From the NCBI GenBank assembly GCA_900466575.1, contig UBMP01000014.1, positions 93,602 to 157,601 of the forward strand: 64,000 nt of DNA, in the 5' to 3' direction. The notes below the pieces were generated by a model. The model was not told where the DNA came from and ran no database searches. It worked only from the letters and a program-made list of their open reading frames with translations. The stretch is from Hyphomicrobiales bacterium (GTDB lineage: Bacteria > Pseudomonadota > Alphaproteobacteria > Rhizobiales > Rhizobiaceae). Shown piece after piece: positions 21,661 through 30,693 of the stretch (position 1 is the first letter of the stretch; each line of letters opens with the position of its first letter). The translations under genes and the position numbers were made by a program.

Positions 21661-24600
21661 TTAAACCGGACGCGCGGCTGTGAGACCGAGATCGGCTATG
21701 GCATCGTCCATCATGGCAGCGGACAGACAGAAGCCCGCGCCTGATGTCGTGAAGATCAGCCGGCACTCGATTTCGTGGCTGGGATAGAGCGGTCTTAGAA
21801 TTTCACGATAGATCGCAAGCTGGGCCACATAAGGCTTCGAAATCTCCTGAAGCGTCTTCGGCGGAATCCGGTCGGTCTTGAAATCGGCGATGATCACCCG
21901 GTCGGCTTCGATGGAGAGACGGTCGATTCGCCCGGCCACCGAGAACTCTCGTTCCGCCGTTGCCAGGACGCCCATGAGATTGATCTCCGCCCGCGCCGCT
22001 TCGCTGAACAGGGCCGCAAAATCCGGATTGCCAAGAATTGCAAAGACCTGGTCGAGCGCCAGATGTCGATCTTCTTCGCGCCAATCGGAGGCCGCGCGGA
22101 GAAGATACCGTTCCGCGGCAGCCCGTCGGTCGGAGAGAGGAAAATCGGGCAGCACCTGGAACAGCCGGTGAAGCATCTTGCCACGCTTGATGGCAAAGCT
22201 CACCTGCCCAGCCTCCTCGAACAGGCGTGAACCCGGAGCGGGTCGTGGCCCGACACCTTCCAGTTCCGCCGCAGCGCCGGATGGGCTGAGCGGACGCGGC
22301 AGGCGCACCTGTGCCGGCAGTGGTGTGAGCAAGGAGGCAGGAAGAGAAAAGGCGCTCTTCTCCTTGATCAGATCGCCGTGTCGTTCCAGATCCCGGAGCG
22401 GTTCGCCGGATGTCCACACAAGACCGCTCCACTCTTCCGTTCGGGTCTTGAAGACCGCTTCGCGGCACCGAACCGGATCCGCGGAAAGCGCCGACCAGAC
22501 GAGCTTGTGCCAGCAATCGGAAATCTCGCGTTTCTTGCGGTGGCCGCAGATGATCAACCGGTCGGCGGCGCGCGTCATGCCGACGTAAAGAAGACGGCGA
22601 TATTCCTCTTCCGCAAGGGCCTTGCGCCGGTCGGCATCCTGTTCCGTCAGGGTGACCGCCAGAGAGGAATCCGGCAGCCATACGGGCAGCGGCGGCCTGT
22701 CCTCACCCTGCTCGATCACCCTGAGCTTTGGCATGTGGTTGGCATTGAATGGCGCGCTGCCGTCATCGACCAGAAAAACGATCGGCGCCTCTAGACCCTT
22801 GGAGGCGTGGACGGTCATGATCCGCACTTCGTCGCGGCCCTTGTCCTGTTCGCGCTTGACGGTGGGTGGATCAAGCTCCAGCGCGGAGATGAAGGATTGC
22901 AGACCCGGTAGCCCCTTGCTCCCGTGATCGAGCGCCAGCGACAGAAACTCATCGAGCACGTCGGTGACCTCGGTGCCGAGCCGCGCGAAGAACTTGCGGC
23001 GTCCCCCCATCGGTCCGAGAATCCGGGAAAAGAAATCGAACGGGTTCTGCGTTGCTGCAAGGCTGCGCCATTTCTCGATCAGAGCTACGGCGTCCGCGAA
23101 GGGAGCCTTGCCTTCTTCGGCACGACTCCGAAAGCTTTGCAGCAGGCTGTTCCCCTTGCCACGTCCCGCCGCCGCCAGCATCAGATCTTCCTCCGATAGA
23201 TCCATCAGCGGCGACTTGCTGAGCGCCGCCAGCGAAAGATCGTCATCTGGAAGGAGCAGGAAGCGTCCCACCGCCATAAGATCCTGGATCGCGATATGGC
23301 GTGTGAGGACGAGGCGGTCTGCCCCGCCAACCGGAATGGCATTGCGCGATTTCAGCGCCCGCGTCAGCGCATTGACGAAGCCGTCGCGCTTGCGCACCAG
23401 AACCAGAACGTCGCCTGGCCGCACGGGCCGCGCCTTGCCCTCCTCGACAATCGTTTCGTTGCCGATCCAGCCCGCAATTGTATCGGCAATGCGCCGCGCG
23501 AGGATGGCCGGCGGCGTCGTTTCCGGCGTGGCGTCGAAGGGAAGGGTCCAGTCGTCTTCTTCGACACTGTCCGCAGGCGCGATCATCTCCCAGACTTCTG
23601 TAAGCCCCTGGTGACCTATCCGGCTCGACTGGTGGACAACGGCTTCGTCCCCTTCTCCCAGCCCGCGCCGGTTTTCGGGGACGGAAAACACCTGATCGAC
23701 GGCGGTCAGGACATGGCCGGTCGAGCGGAAGGACAGGGGCAGGCGGATAGGCCGGAACTCAAGCTCTGCCGCTGCGGCCATCGCTCTCGCATGCCTGCCT
23801 TCGCTCGCCAGCTTTTCCGGCCGCGCCCCCTGAAAAGAATAGATCGACTGCTTCTCATCGCCCACCGCAAAGAGTGTGCGATAGACATTGCGCGCAGATT
23901 TCCCGGCGAAGAACTCCTCCGACAGGGCACGAATGATGCGCCACTGCACGGGGCTCGTATCCTGGGCTTCATCAACCAGAATATGATCAATGCCCTGATC
24001 CAGCTTGTAATGGATCCATGGTCCTGCATCGCTGCGCGTGAGCAGGGTTGCCGCCCGCTCGATCAGATCCTCGAAGTCCATATAGCCGAGCCGGCGTTTC
24101 AGGTCTTCGTAGTCGCGTACCAGTCGCTCGGCGATTGTCAGCGCAGCAGTGCTTGCTTCCACCAGATCGAGTTTGCGCAGGGATTCCAGCTGTTCGGACA
24201 CATGGGCGAGCATGTCAGCCACGCGCTGCTCCAGCGCCGGATCCTGTTTGAGCATGGCGGCGTTGTAGAAGGCCTGATGGCCTCGCGGGGTGCCTGTCTG
24301 GGTGAAAGCAAAGGAGCGGATTGCCGCCAGACGGCGAAGCGGGTCCGTGTCCGTCAGGATAGCCGAGAGCTTTTGGACACTTTCCTGTACTTTCGCGCCG
24401 CCCGCCTGTTGCGCCAATGAAATATATGCCAGCCCTTGGGGCCCGGAGAAGCCGGGTAACTCATGAAGCTCCGCACTGCAGGTTTCGTGCGTCATGCCGG
24501 GAGGCAGCCCAAGCTTCCGGCGCAACAGCGTCTCATAATTGCCGTCGCGGATGCCGTGCAAACTGTCGGTCAGCGCGCTACGTTGCGACACGATTTCCCC

Positions 24601-25224
24601 GATCAGTGTTTCCAGCCCGCTGTCCGAGCCGTAGTCCATCACGGTGCCGAAAGCAGATGCCAGGGCCGCGTCGTCCTCTGCCGTTGCCGCGACAAGGAGG
24701 TTCCGCCGCACATCGGCAATCAGGTCCGAAGCCGCGCGCTCATCGAGGACGGTGAAGTGACCGGCAACATTGGCCTCGAGCGGAAACTGGTGCAGCAGCG
24801 CCTCGCAAAAGGCGTGAATGGTCTGGATTTTCAGCCCGCCCGGGGTTTCCAGCGCACGGGCAAAGAGCCGGCGTGCTTCTGCCAGAACAGCGCGCGATGG
24901 CTGCTGCCCCTCCATCGTTTCGATCTCGCGCGACAGCGTGTCGTCGTCCAGCAGAGCCCATTTCGATAGCGTCCGGAAGACGCGGTTCGACATTTCGGAC
25001 GCGGCCGCCTTGGTATAGGTCAGGCAGAGGATGGCGGACGGCCGGGCGCCGGCGAGCAGAAGGCGGATGACGCGCTGCGTCAACACATGCGTCTTGCCCG
25101 AGCCCGCATTGGCCGAGACCCAGGCGAGACTGCGCGGATCGGAGGCGAGGCCCTGCTGCCGCGTTGTCCAGCCGATGGACGCGTGCGGATCGGTTGGCAT
25201 GGGTTCGAAAAGCGGGTCAGCCAT
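21661..25224 (-). CDS. addA: Double-strand break repair helicase-nuclease AddA
   Basis: AddA, with AddB, is the alphaproteobacterial counterpart of RecBCD, processing double-strand ends for RecA. The 1187-residue protein has the UvrD-like Walker A SANAGSGKTH (Lys44), LVDEAQDTSPVQW (Walker B), RIMTVHASKGLEAPIVFL and RRLLYVGMTRAADRL. The C-terminal RecB-type nuclease domain shows AGRIDRLSIEADRVIIADFKTD, with catalytic Asp and Lys. The start is ATG 25224 (MADPLFEPMP), which overlaps the end of addB by 8 bases; a longer in-frame start lies inside addB. Confidence 0.95.
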   Translation of the reverse strand: MADPLFEPMPTDPHASIGWTTRQQGLASDPRSLAWVSANAGSGKTHVLTQRVIRLLLAGARPSAILCLTYTKAAASEMSNRVFRTLSKWALLDDDTLSREIETMEGQQPSRAVLAEARRLFARALETPGGLKIQTIHAFCEALLHQFPLEANVAGHFTVLDERAASDLIADVRRNLLVAATAEDDAALASAFGTVMDYGSDSGLETLIGEIVSQRSALTDSLHGIRDGNYETLLRRKLGLPPGMTHETCSAELHELPGFSGPQGLAYISLAQQAGGAKVQESVQKLSAILTDTDPLRRLAAIRSFAFTQTGTPRGHQAFYNAAMLKQDPALEQRVADMLAHVSEQLESLRKLDLVEASTAALTIAERLVRDYEDLKRRLGYMDFEDLIERAATLLTRSDAGPWIHYKLDQGIDHILVDEAQDTSPVQWRIIRALSEEFFAGKSARNVYRTLFAVGDEKQSIYSFQGARPEKLASEGRHARAMAAAAELEFRPIRLPLSFRSTGHVLTAVDQVFSVPENRRGLGEGDEAVVHQSSRIGHQGLTEVWEMIAPADSVEEDDWTLPFDATPETTPPAILARRIADTIAGWIGNETIVEEGKARPVRPGDVLVLVRKRDGFVNALTRALKSRNAIPVGGADRLVLTRHIAIQDLMAVGRFLLLPDDDLSLAALSKSPLMDLSEEDLMLAAAGRGKGNSLLQSFRSRAEEGKAPFADAVALIEKWRSLAATQNPFDFFSRILGPMGGRRKFFARLGTEVTDVLDEFLSLALDHGSKGLPGLQSFISALELDPPTVKREQDKGRDEVRIMTVHASKGLEAPIVFLVDDGSAPFNANHMPKLRVIEQGEDRPPLPVWLPDSSLAVTLTEQDADRRKALAEEEYRRLLYVGMTRAADRLIICGHRKKREISDCWHKLVWSALSADPVRCREAVFKTRTEEWSGLVWTSGEPLRDLERHGDLIKEKSAFSLPASLLTPLPAQVRLPRPLSPSGAAAELEGVGPRPAPGSRLFEEAGQVSFAIKRGKMLHRLFQVLPDFPLSDRRAAAERYLLRAASDWREEDRHLALDQVFAILGNPDFAALFSEAARAEINLMGVLATAEREFSVAGRIDRLSIEADRVIIADFKTDRIPPKTLQEISKPYVAQLAIYREILRPLYPSHEIECRLIFTTSGAGFCLSAAMMDDAIADLGLTAARPV

Positions 25225-28200
25225 CGGCGTTCCCTTCATCATTATCTTCTCCAGAAGCCCATTCCGCCACGCGCGCCAGATGGTCATAGTCGCCAATGAT
25301 CGCGGCACTCTCAGGGAGAACGCGCGACAGGAAGCCGCGCTTGCCGGTTTTCAGGAGCGTGAGCAGTTTCACAAGCTCGCGCGCGGCGTCCTCTGCCAGC
25401 TGCGCAGAGGTCTTCGGCGGCGTCTTCGAGCGTGAGCTCGCCGGATCGCCGTTGACCGTCTCGGTCTTGAACTTGTCCCCCGGCCGCAATCGGACATAGA
25501 TGAGATCACCCGGCTCGCGTGCGCCTACGCTCGCAAATCCGCCGACTTGCAGAGCGGCCGCTTCGAGAGCGAGCTGGGGATCGATCAGCGTTCGCGCCTG
25601 TTTCAGCGACGGAGAACTTCCGGTCTTGTAGTCGATAATGTCGGCCACGCCGCCACGGGTGATGTCGATCCGATCCGCATATCCGGTCAGCTTGAAGCCT
25701 CCGGGGAGATCCATGGCTGCCTGTGCCTCCGTGAAGGATTGTTGGACTTCGGCCTGCCGGACCTTCTCCCACTCGAGGAATGCCCGCGCCGTCTCATCGA
25801 AACGCGGCCGCCATGTCGCCTCGATATGCGCGGGAAGATCCGCCTCGGCAAAGGCGCGGTCGGCCAGTCTGGTCATTGTGGCGGAGGCGGTGTCGCCTGT
25901 CGCGTCGATTTTTTCGCCGACGAAGGATTCGATGATGGCGTGATAAAGCGTGCCGCGCTCCGCGACACCGGGATCTGTGTTGAACGGATCGACGGGATCG
26001 AGGCGCAGAATACGCCGGGCATAAATCGCGTAAGGATCGCGCCGCAGCTTGCCGGCTTCGGAGAACGAATACCGCTCGGGAATGAGGGCTGGATCGGGTT
26101 TCGGCTCCGGCCGTTGCGCCAGCGGCTGCCGCTCGCCTTCATCGATCATGGTGGCGCAGCGCAGGTAATAATCGCCGCGCTCGCGCATCTTGGCCGTCAG
26201 GCCGGGTCCTGCAATGGCGGTCAGCCGCTGCAGGAAGCGTGAGGCAACGGACGGGGCGCTACCGGAGCGCAGGGCACGGGAATAGATGACGGTCGGCATA
26301 CCGCTCGCCATCTGGAAATCATGCGCGATCTGGCCCGCGCGGCGCTCCGGCGGCTCCAGCCCCATTCTGATCTTCATGATGCGCGAGAGAAACGGATTAG
26401 GGCTCGCCTGCTGTGGCCACACGCCTTCGTTCATGCCGCCGAGAATGATCGTATCGACATGCTGCAGGCGCGCTTCCTGCGTGCCCCAGATAAAAACGCG
26501 GGGGTGGCTCATGGCGCGCGGTTTCACCGCGACACCGGAAACCAGCGCATCGAGAACGCCTGCCCAGTCCGGCCCATTGAGCGCCAGCCCGCTTGGCGCT
26601 TCCATCACGCCCGCGAGAAGATCCGCCAGCGCTTCGCCGGCCTCTCCCGTCCAGAGTGCAGAGACATCGCCGGCCTCGTCGCTCACGAATGCCTCCAGAG
26701 CGCGGCCCGTCCGCTCGGCCCATTCCGCTGTGCTGCGGCTGATCGACAGACCCTTGTCTGGCGTTCGTCGAACGAGTGCTTCGACCAGCGGTTCGGCTGC
26801 CGCGGCAATCCGCTTCGCTGCGTCGAGCGCAAGGGCGAGATCACCGGCAGACAATGGCGCGCGCCAAGCGGGTTCGTGCCGCGCACCGGCGGCCTGCGCC
26901 ACCTGCGCCTCCAGAAGCGGCGCCAGCGTCGAGATATCGACCGCGCCGGTGCCACCGCGCAACGCATGAACCTCAAGCAGCCGGGCGGCCTTCGCGATCG
27001 TCTCTGCCGGCAGGCCGAGCCGGGTCAGTGGATGCTTCAGGAGGGAAACGATGGGAACCGGGTCGCCGGGAAAAAGCGTCGCTTCGACAAGCAGTTTGAG
27101 AAGCGTTCCCTGCGGCGTCGCATTCAGCGGCGTGCCCGCACTGTCGTCGGCCTCGATGCCGAAGCGTTCCAGTTCGGCAACGACGCGGCGGGCAAGCCCA
27201 CGGTCCGGCGTGATCAGCGCTGCTTGGGTTTCATCCGAGCCTGACGTGTCAAGCGCAAGCTTTAAGGCTACCGCAATGGCCGTGGCCTCCAGCCGCTCGT
27301 TTGCCGCCTCTATCAGCGACACATCGGCGAAGGCCGCAGTCATCGCCTCCTCGCCGATGGCGGCTTTCATTTCGGGCCAGAGATGTGTCGCGGCGGACGG
27401 CGCCAGTGCCAAAGAAACGGCCCGGGCGCGCGACCTGATTGCGGGCTCCGCACGGCCGTAAGGGATGATATCGTCCCGCTTGAGATGCAGCACATCGAGC
27501 AATCGGGCGAGACCGAATTGCGGATGGCCGAAAATGGTCGGATCGATGCCGGTTCCGTCTGCGGAAGGGTTGAGCGCCAGACAATTCCACAGCGCGTCCT
27601 CCATCTCGGTATCGAGACCGGGAAGCACGACCGCGCCTTCGTCAAGCTGACTCACCGCATCGATCAGTCGCGCTGTTGCCGGCAGCGAACCGGTCGAACC
27701 CGCCACGATGACCGGCCCCTTGTGCACTGCCGTCGCCAGCCGCTCCACCTCGGCGGTGAGCACGGCATTGCGATGACGCGAAGCGGAAGAAGCGCTCAGC
27801 TCCTCCAGCCGAGCCGGCCAGTAGACATGAGCGATTTTCAAGAATTCCAGCGTCAGCTGCCACCAGGAGGCATAATCCTGCGTATCGAGCTTTTCGAGAT
27901 TGTCCCACTCGATTTCCGCCGTCTCGACTTCGCCGATCAGCGCAATCAGCTCCTTGGCCAGCCAGACGGCATCGGCCGGACTTGCCGGCGCAATGACGGG
28001 GGCACCACCGTGAAAACTGACAACCGCTTCGGGAAGGCTGTTGCGCCAGACTGTAATGAGCCGGGCCAGTTCGAGTGCGGCTGCAACCGGTCCGATGGGC
28101 GGCAGAAGGTCTATTACCTCCGGCAAGCCGGCGTCGAAGAAGCCGCTGTCGTCGTCGGTTTCCCCGAGCGGCCGGATCGTCGGCAGGATGGCCGACCCTT

Positions 28201-28408
28201 GTGCCAGAAGCAGCGCAAATTCCGAGCGCAGGACCCGCGCCGCACGCCGCGTCGGCACGAAGACGGTCACATCGGCCAGCATTTCCGGTCGAGCCGGATC
28301 GAAAGAAAAGCCCTCGACAATCTCGCCGCCGAGGATCCCTTCAGCGAGTGTGCGCAGAAAGGCAGGTCCAGGTGGTATGGTAAGAACTTGTTTTTGCCGC
28401 CTTGCCAT
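25217..28408 (-). CDS. addB: Double-strand break repair protein AddB
   Basis: AddB is the partner of AddA. This 1063-residue protein is the alphaproteobacterial type. It has an inactive helicase-like N-terminal region (VTVFVPTRRAARVLRSEF) and a C-terminal nuclease domain, GFKLTGYADRIDI then ADIIDYKTGSSPS, with the RecB-family Asp and Lys residues. The four-Cys iron-sulfur cluster of Bacillus AddB is not evident. It starts 3 bases after the murU-like gene and overlaps addA by 8 bases. Confidence 0.93.
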   Translation of the reverse strand: MARRQKQVLTIPPGPAFLRTLAEGILGGEIVEGFSFDPARPEMLADVTVFVPTRRAARVLRSEFALLLAQGSAILPTIRPLGETDDDSGFFDAGLPEVIDLLPPIGPVAAALELARLITVWRNSLPEAVVSFHGGAPVIAPASPADAVWLAKELIALIGEVETAEIEWDNLEKLDTQDYASWWQLTLEFLKIAHVYWPARLEELSASSASRHRNAVLTAEVERLATAVHKGPVIVAGSTGSLPATARLIDAVSQLDEGAVVLPGLDTEMEDALWNCLALNPSADGTGIDPTIFGHPQFGLARLLDVLHLKRDDIIPYGRAEPAIRSRARAVSLALAPSAATHLWPEMKAAIGEEAMTAAFADVSLIEAANERLEATAIAVALKLALDTSGSDETQAALITPDRGLARRVVAELERFGIEADDSAGTPLNATPQGTLLKLLVEATLFPGDPVPIVSLLKHPLTRLGLPAETIAKAARLLEVHALRGGTGAVDISTLAPLLEAQVAQAAGARHEPAWRAPLSAGDLALALDAAKRIAAAAEPLVEALVRRTPDKGLSISRSTAEWAERTGRALEAFVSDEAGDVSALWTGEAGEALADLLAGVMEAPSGLALNGPDWAGVLDALVSGVAVKPRAMSHPRVFIWGTQEARLQHVDTIILGGMNEGVWPQQASPNPFLSRIMKIRMGLEPPERRAGQIAHDFQMASGMPTVIYSRALRSGSAPSVASRFLQRLTAIAGPGLTAKMRERGDYYLRCATMIDEGERQPLAQRPEPKPDPALIPERYSFSEAGKLRRDPYAIYARRILRLDPVDPFNTDPGVAERGTLYHAIIESFVGEKIDATGDTASATMTRLADRAFAEADLPAHIEATWRPRFDETARAFLEWEKVRQAEVQQSFTEAQAAMDLPGGFKLTGYADRIDITRGGVADIIDYKTGSSPSLKQARTLIDPQLALEAAALQVGGFASVGAREPGDLIYVRLRPGDKFKTETVNGDPASSRSKTPPKTSAQLAEDAARELVKLLTLLKTGKRGFLSRVLPESAAIIGDYDHLARVAEWASGEDNDEGNADG

Positions 28409-28411
28409 CGC

Positions 28412-29146
28412 TTAACGACCTCTCGCCGGGAAGCGAGCAACGACCTCCTCGGCGGGAGCGATGGCGTCCGGTGTACCGACTGTGATCCAGTGTCCGGAAA
28501 GCTCCGTCCCGAAAAGTCGCCCGGCGGCAATCGCTCTGTCGAAGCTCGCGTTCAGCCCGAACGGGCCCTCCGGCGCGCCATCCAGAAGCTCAGGCGCCAG
28601 GATGAAGGCGCCAGCATAGACGACGGGGCGGGGCAGGCCGTCCTTGTACCGGGATAGCCGTCCATCATCGCCGAGTGAAAAGTCGAGCTTGCCGTTGTGG
28701 CCGGTCGTATCCTCGTTGCGGACGACCAGCATGGCGATATCCATCTGCGCCGGATCGAAGAATCCGGCTAAGCGGGAAAGATTGCTGGGCTCACCTTCGC
28801 GCTCGCCGACCCAGAAGAGATCGGCGTTCATGACGAAAAGCGGCTTGCGCGGCAGGAGTTTCATGCCCTTCACGAGACCACCGCCGGAATCCAACAGTTG
28901 CGCACGCTCGTCGGAAATCTGCACCTTTGGCCGGCGTCTGCGGGCCAGATGCGCTTCCATCTGGTCCGCCAGGTGGTGGACGTTCACCACCGCATCTTCA
29001 ACGCCCGCTTCGGCCAGCGCATCGAGGACATAGTCGATCATCGGCTTACCGGCGATCGGCACAAGCGGTTTCGGCGTCGTTTCGGTGATGGGACGGAGCC
29101 TTGTGCCGAGGCCGGCGGCAAGCACCATCGCGCTGTCGATTTTCAT
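28412..29146 (-). CDS. murU: Sugar-1-phosphate nucleotidyltransferase, MurU-like
   Basis: A 244-residue nucleotidyltransferase with the GT-A signature MVLAAGLGTRLRPITETTPKPLVPIAGKP at residues 7-35 and NADLFW as the metal-binding motif. Close relatives include MurU, which makes UDP-MurNAc from MurNAc-1-phosphate in peptidoglycan recycling. The partner sugar kinase AmgK resembles the C-terminal part of the gene immediately upstream, which supports this reading. The sugar specificity itself is not visible, so other hexose-1-phosphates remain possible. Confidence 0.82.
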   Translation of the reverse strand: MKIDSAMVLAAGLGTRLRPITETTPKPLVPIAGKPMIDYVLDALAEAGVEDAVVNVHHLADQMEAHLARRRRPKVQISDERAQLLDSGGGLVKGMKLLPRKPLFVMNADLFWVGEREGEPSNLSRLAGFFDPAQMDIAMLVVRNEDTTGHNGKLDFSLGDDGRLSRYKDGLPRPVVYAGAFILAPELLDGAPEGPFGLNASFDRAIAAGRLFGTELSGHWITVGTPDAIAPAEEVVARFPARGR

Positions 29147-29173
29147 CAGGGAATGTCCTGCTCGCGTCCCCGC

Positions 29174-30688
29174 TTATGCGGGAACTGATTCGCTGGTCAG
29201 GATTCCAGCCTCCAGGCACCAATTACGCAAGGGGGCAAGCGCCTCATGTTCGAAGGCGACCTCGAGATGCCAGAGCGTGCGCGGCATATGCTGCATGTAG
29301 TTGGGCAGGTTGTCGCGCCTCAGAAGCCTGACCCACAGTCCGTTGAGGCGACAGGCGCGCTGCGCCGACATGATCGACCAGCTTCTCTTGAACGCCTCGC
29401 GCTCAAAGGGACCGGCGGCCTCGCGGGCCTGCATGTAGGTTTCCATCAGGTCGTCCATCAGCGGACGCTCGACTGTGACGCGCGCGTCCTGCACCAGCGA
29501 AACGACGTCATACGAGGAGGGCCCGATAATGGCATCCTGGAAATCGATCATGCCGATCTTGCGAAAACCTTCGCGCTCCGGCAGCCAGAGCAGGTTGGGC
29601 GAATGATAGTCGCGCATGACGAGATGCTTTTCGCCGGACAGCGCCTCGTCGATCAGCCCGCTCCAGATGGAGAGATAGGCCTCCCGCTCCGCCGCGGTCG
29701 CCTCTCCGCCATTGCGTTTCCAGGGAATATGCCAGTCGAGCAGCAATTCCACTTCATAGAGCAAGGCGGCCTTGTCGAAGGCGGGAACCTGGTGTGTCGT
29801 TTTCTCGTCGATCGGCAGGTCGCGGGCGATCGGCAGCTGATGATATTCCGCCAGGCACAGCACGGCCTCGTGATAGCGCTCGGCAATCGGCCGGCGCTGC
29901 GAATCGATCACGCCTTCATTGCCAAGATCCTCGACCAGAAGAATGCCCTGTTCCTGATCCGCCTCGAAGATTTCCGGCGCGGAAAGACCGATACCGCGCA
30001 GATAGCGATCCACGGCGATGAAGGGTCGCACGTCTTCCGCCAGATGCACGAGTTGCGAATAGGTCTTGCCGTTGCGAATCACCGGCCCGTTCGAACGCGC
30101 CGGTGAATCCATCAGGACGATGCCGCGACCTTCTCTTGTCCGAATCCGTTCGTAAGCGCGGAAAGACGAATCGCCTGTCAGGAAGCGGCGTTGGGCGCCT
30201 TCGTAGCCGCGTGTATCGAGAAACGCGCGGATATCGAGAACACGCCTGACCCGCGCAATTCGCTTTTCCGGGCCGCTGATCGTGGCGCGCCGGCCGGTGC
30301 CATCGTTTTTCAGCTCGATCCGCAGCAGGTCTTGCGGAAGCCGGTTACCCGCACGATCCGGCCATTCCACGAGGCAGACCCCGGCCTCGAGAATTTCGTC
30401 AAAGCCGAGCTCGTCCAGTTCGCTGGAATCGCCAATCCTGTAGAGATCGAAATGACCGACCTGAAAGCGGAGATCGTAGACCTGCACCAGCGTGAAGGTC
30501 GGACTTGGGACTTCCAGGGAAGTGTCATTCGCGAGCGCCCGCAGCGTCGCACGGGCGAGCGTCGATTTCCCCGCGCCGAGATCACCTTCCAGCGCCACGC
30601 AAAGCCCGGGCCCGAGGGCGAGCGCCAGATCCTCGCCGAACCGGAGCGTGGCGGCCTCGTCTGCGAGATGAAGCGAAAGCGTCTCCAT
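29174..30688 (-). CDS. Fusion: TsaE tRNA-modification ATPase + AmgK-like phosphotransferase
   Basis: This 504-residue protein joins two families. Residues 1 to about 150 are TsaE, an ATPase needed for N6-threonylcarbamoyl adenosine at tRNA position 37, with Walker A EGDLGAGKST (Lys41), VPSPTFTLVQVY and VCLVEWPDRAG. Residues from about 165 are an aminoglycoside-phosphotransferase-fold kinase with catalytic loop VMRDYHSPNLLW and MIDFQDAIIGPSSYD, as in AmgK (MurNAc/GlcNAc 1-kinase). ATG 30688 was chosen because TsaE begins there and divL ends 5 bases before. Such fusions are known in Rhizobiales annotations. The murU-like gene follows after 27 bases. Confidence 0.87.
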   Translation of the reverse strand: METLSLHLADEAATLRFGEDLALALGPGLCVALEGDLGAGKSTLARATLRALANDTSLEVPSPTFTLVQVYDLRFQVGHFDLYRIGDSSELDELGFDEILEAGVCLVEWPDRAGNRLPQDLLRIELKNDGTGRRATISGPEKRIARVRRVLDIRAFLDTRGYEGAQRRFLTGDSSFRAYERIRTREGRGIVLMDSPARSNGPVIRNGKTYSQLVHLAEDVRPFIAVDRYLRGIGLSAPEIFEADQEQGILLVEDLGNEGVIDSQRRPIAERYHEAVLCLAEYHQLPIARDLPIDEKTTHQVPAFDKAALLYEVELLLDWHIPWKRNGGEATAAEREAYLSIWSGLIDEALSGEKHLVMRDYHSPNLLWLPEREGFRKIGMIDFQDAIIGPSSYDVVSLVQDARVTVERPLMDDLMETYMQAREAAGPFEREAFKRSWSIMSAQRACRLNGLWVRLLRRDNLPNYMQHMPRTLWHLEVAFEHEALAPLRNWCLEAGILTSESVPA

Positions 30689-30693
30689 GCGCG

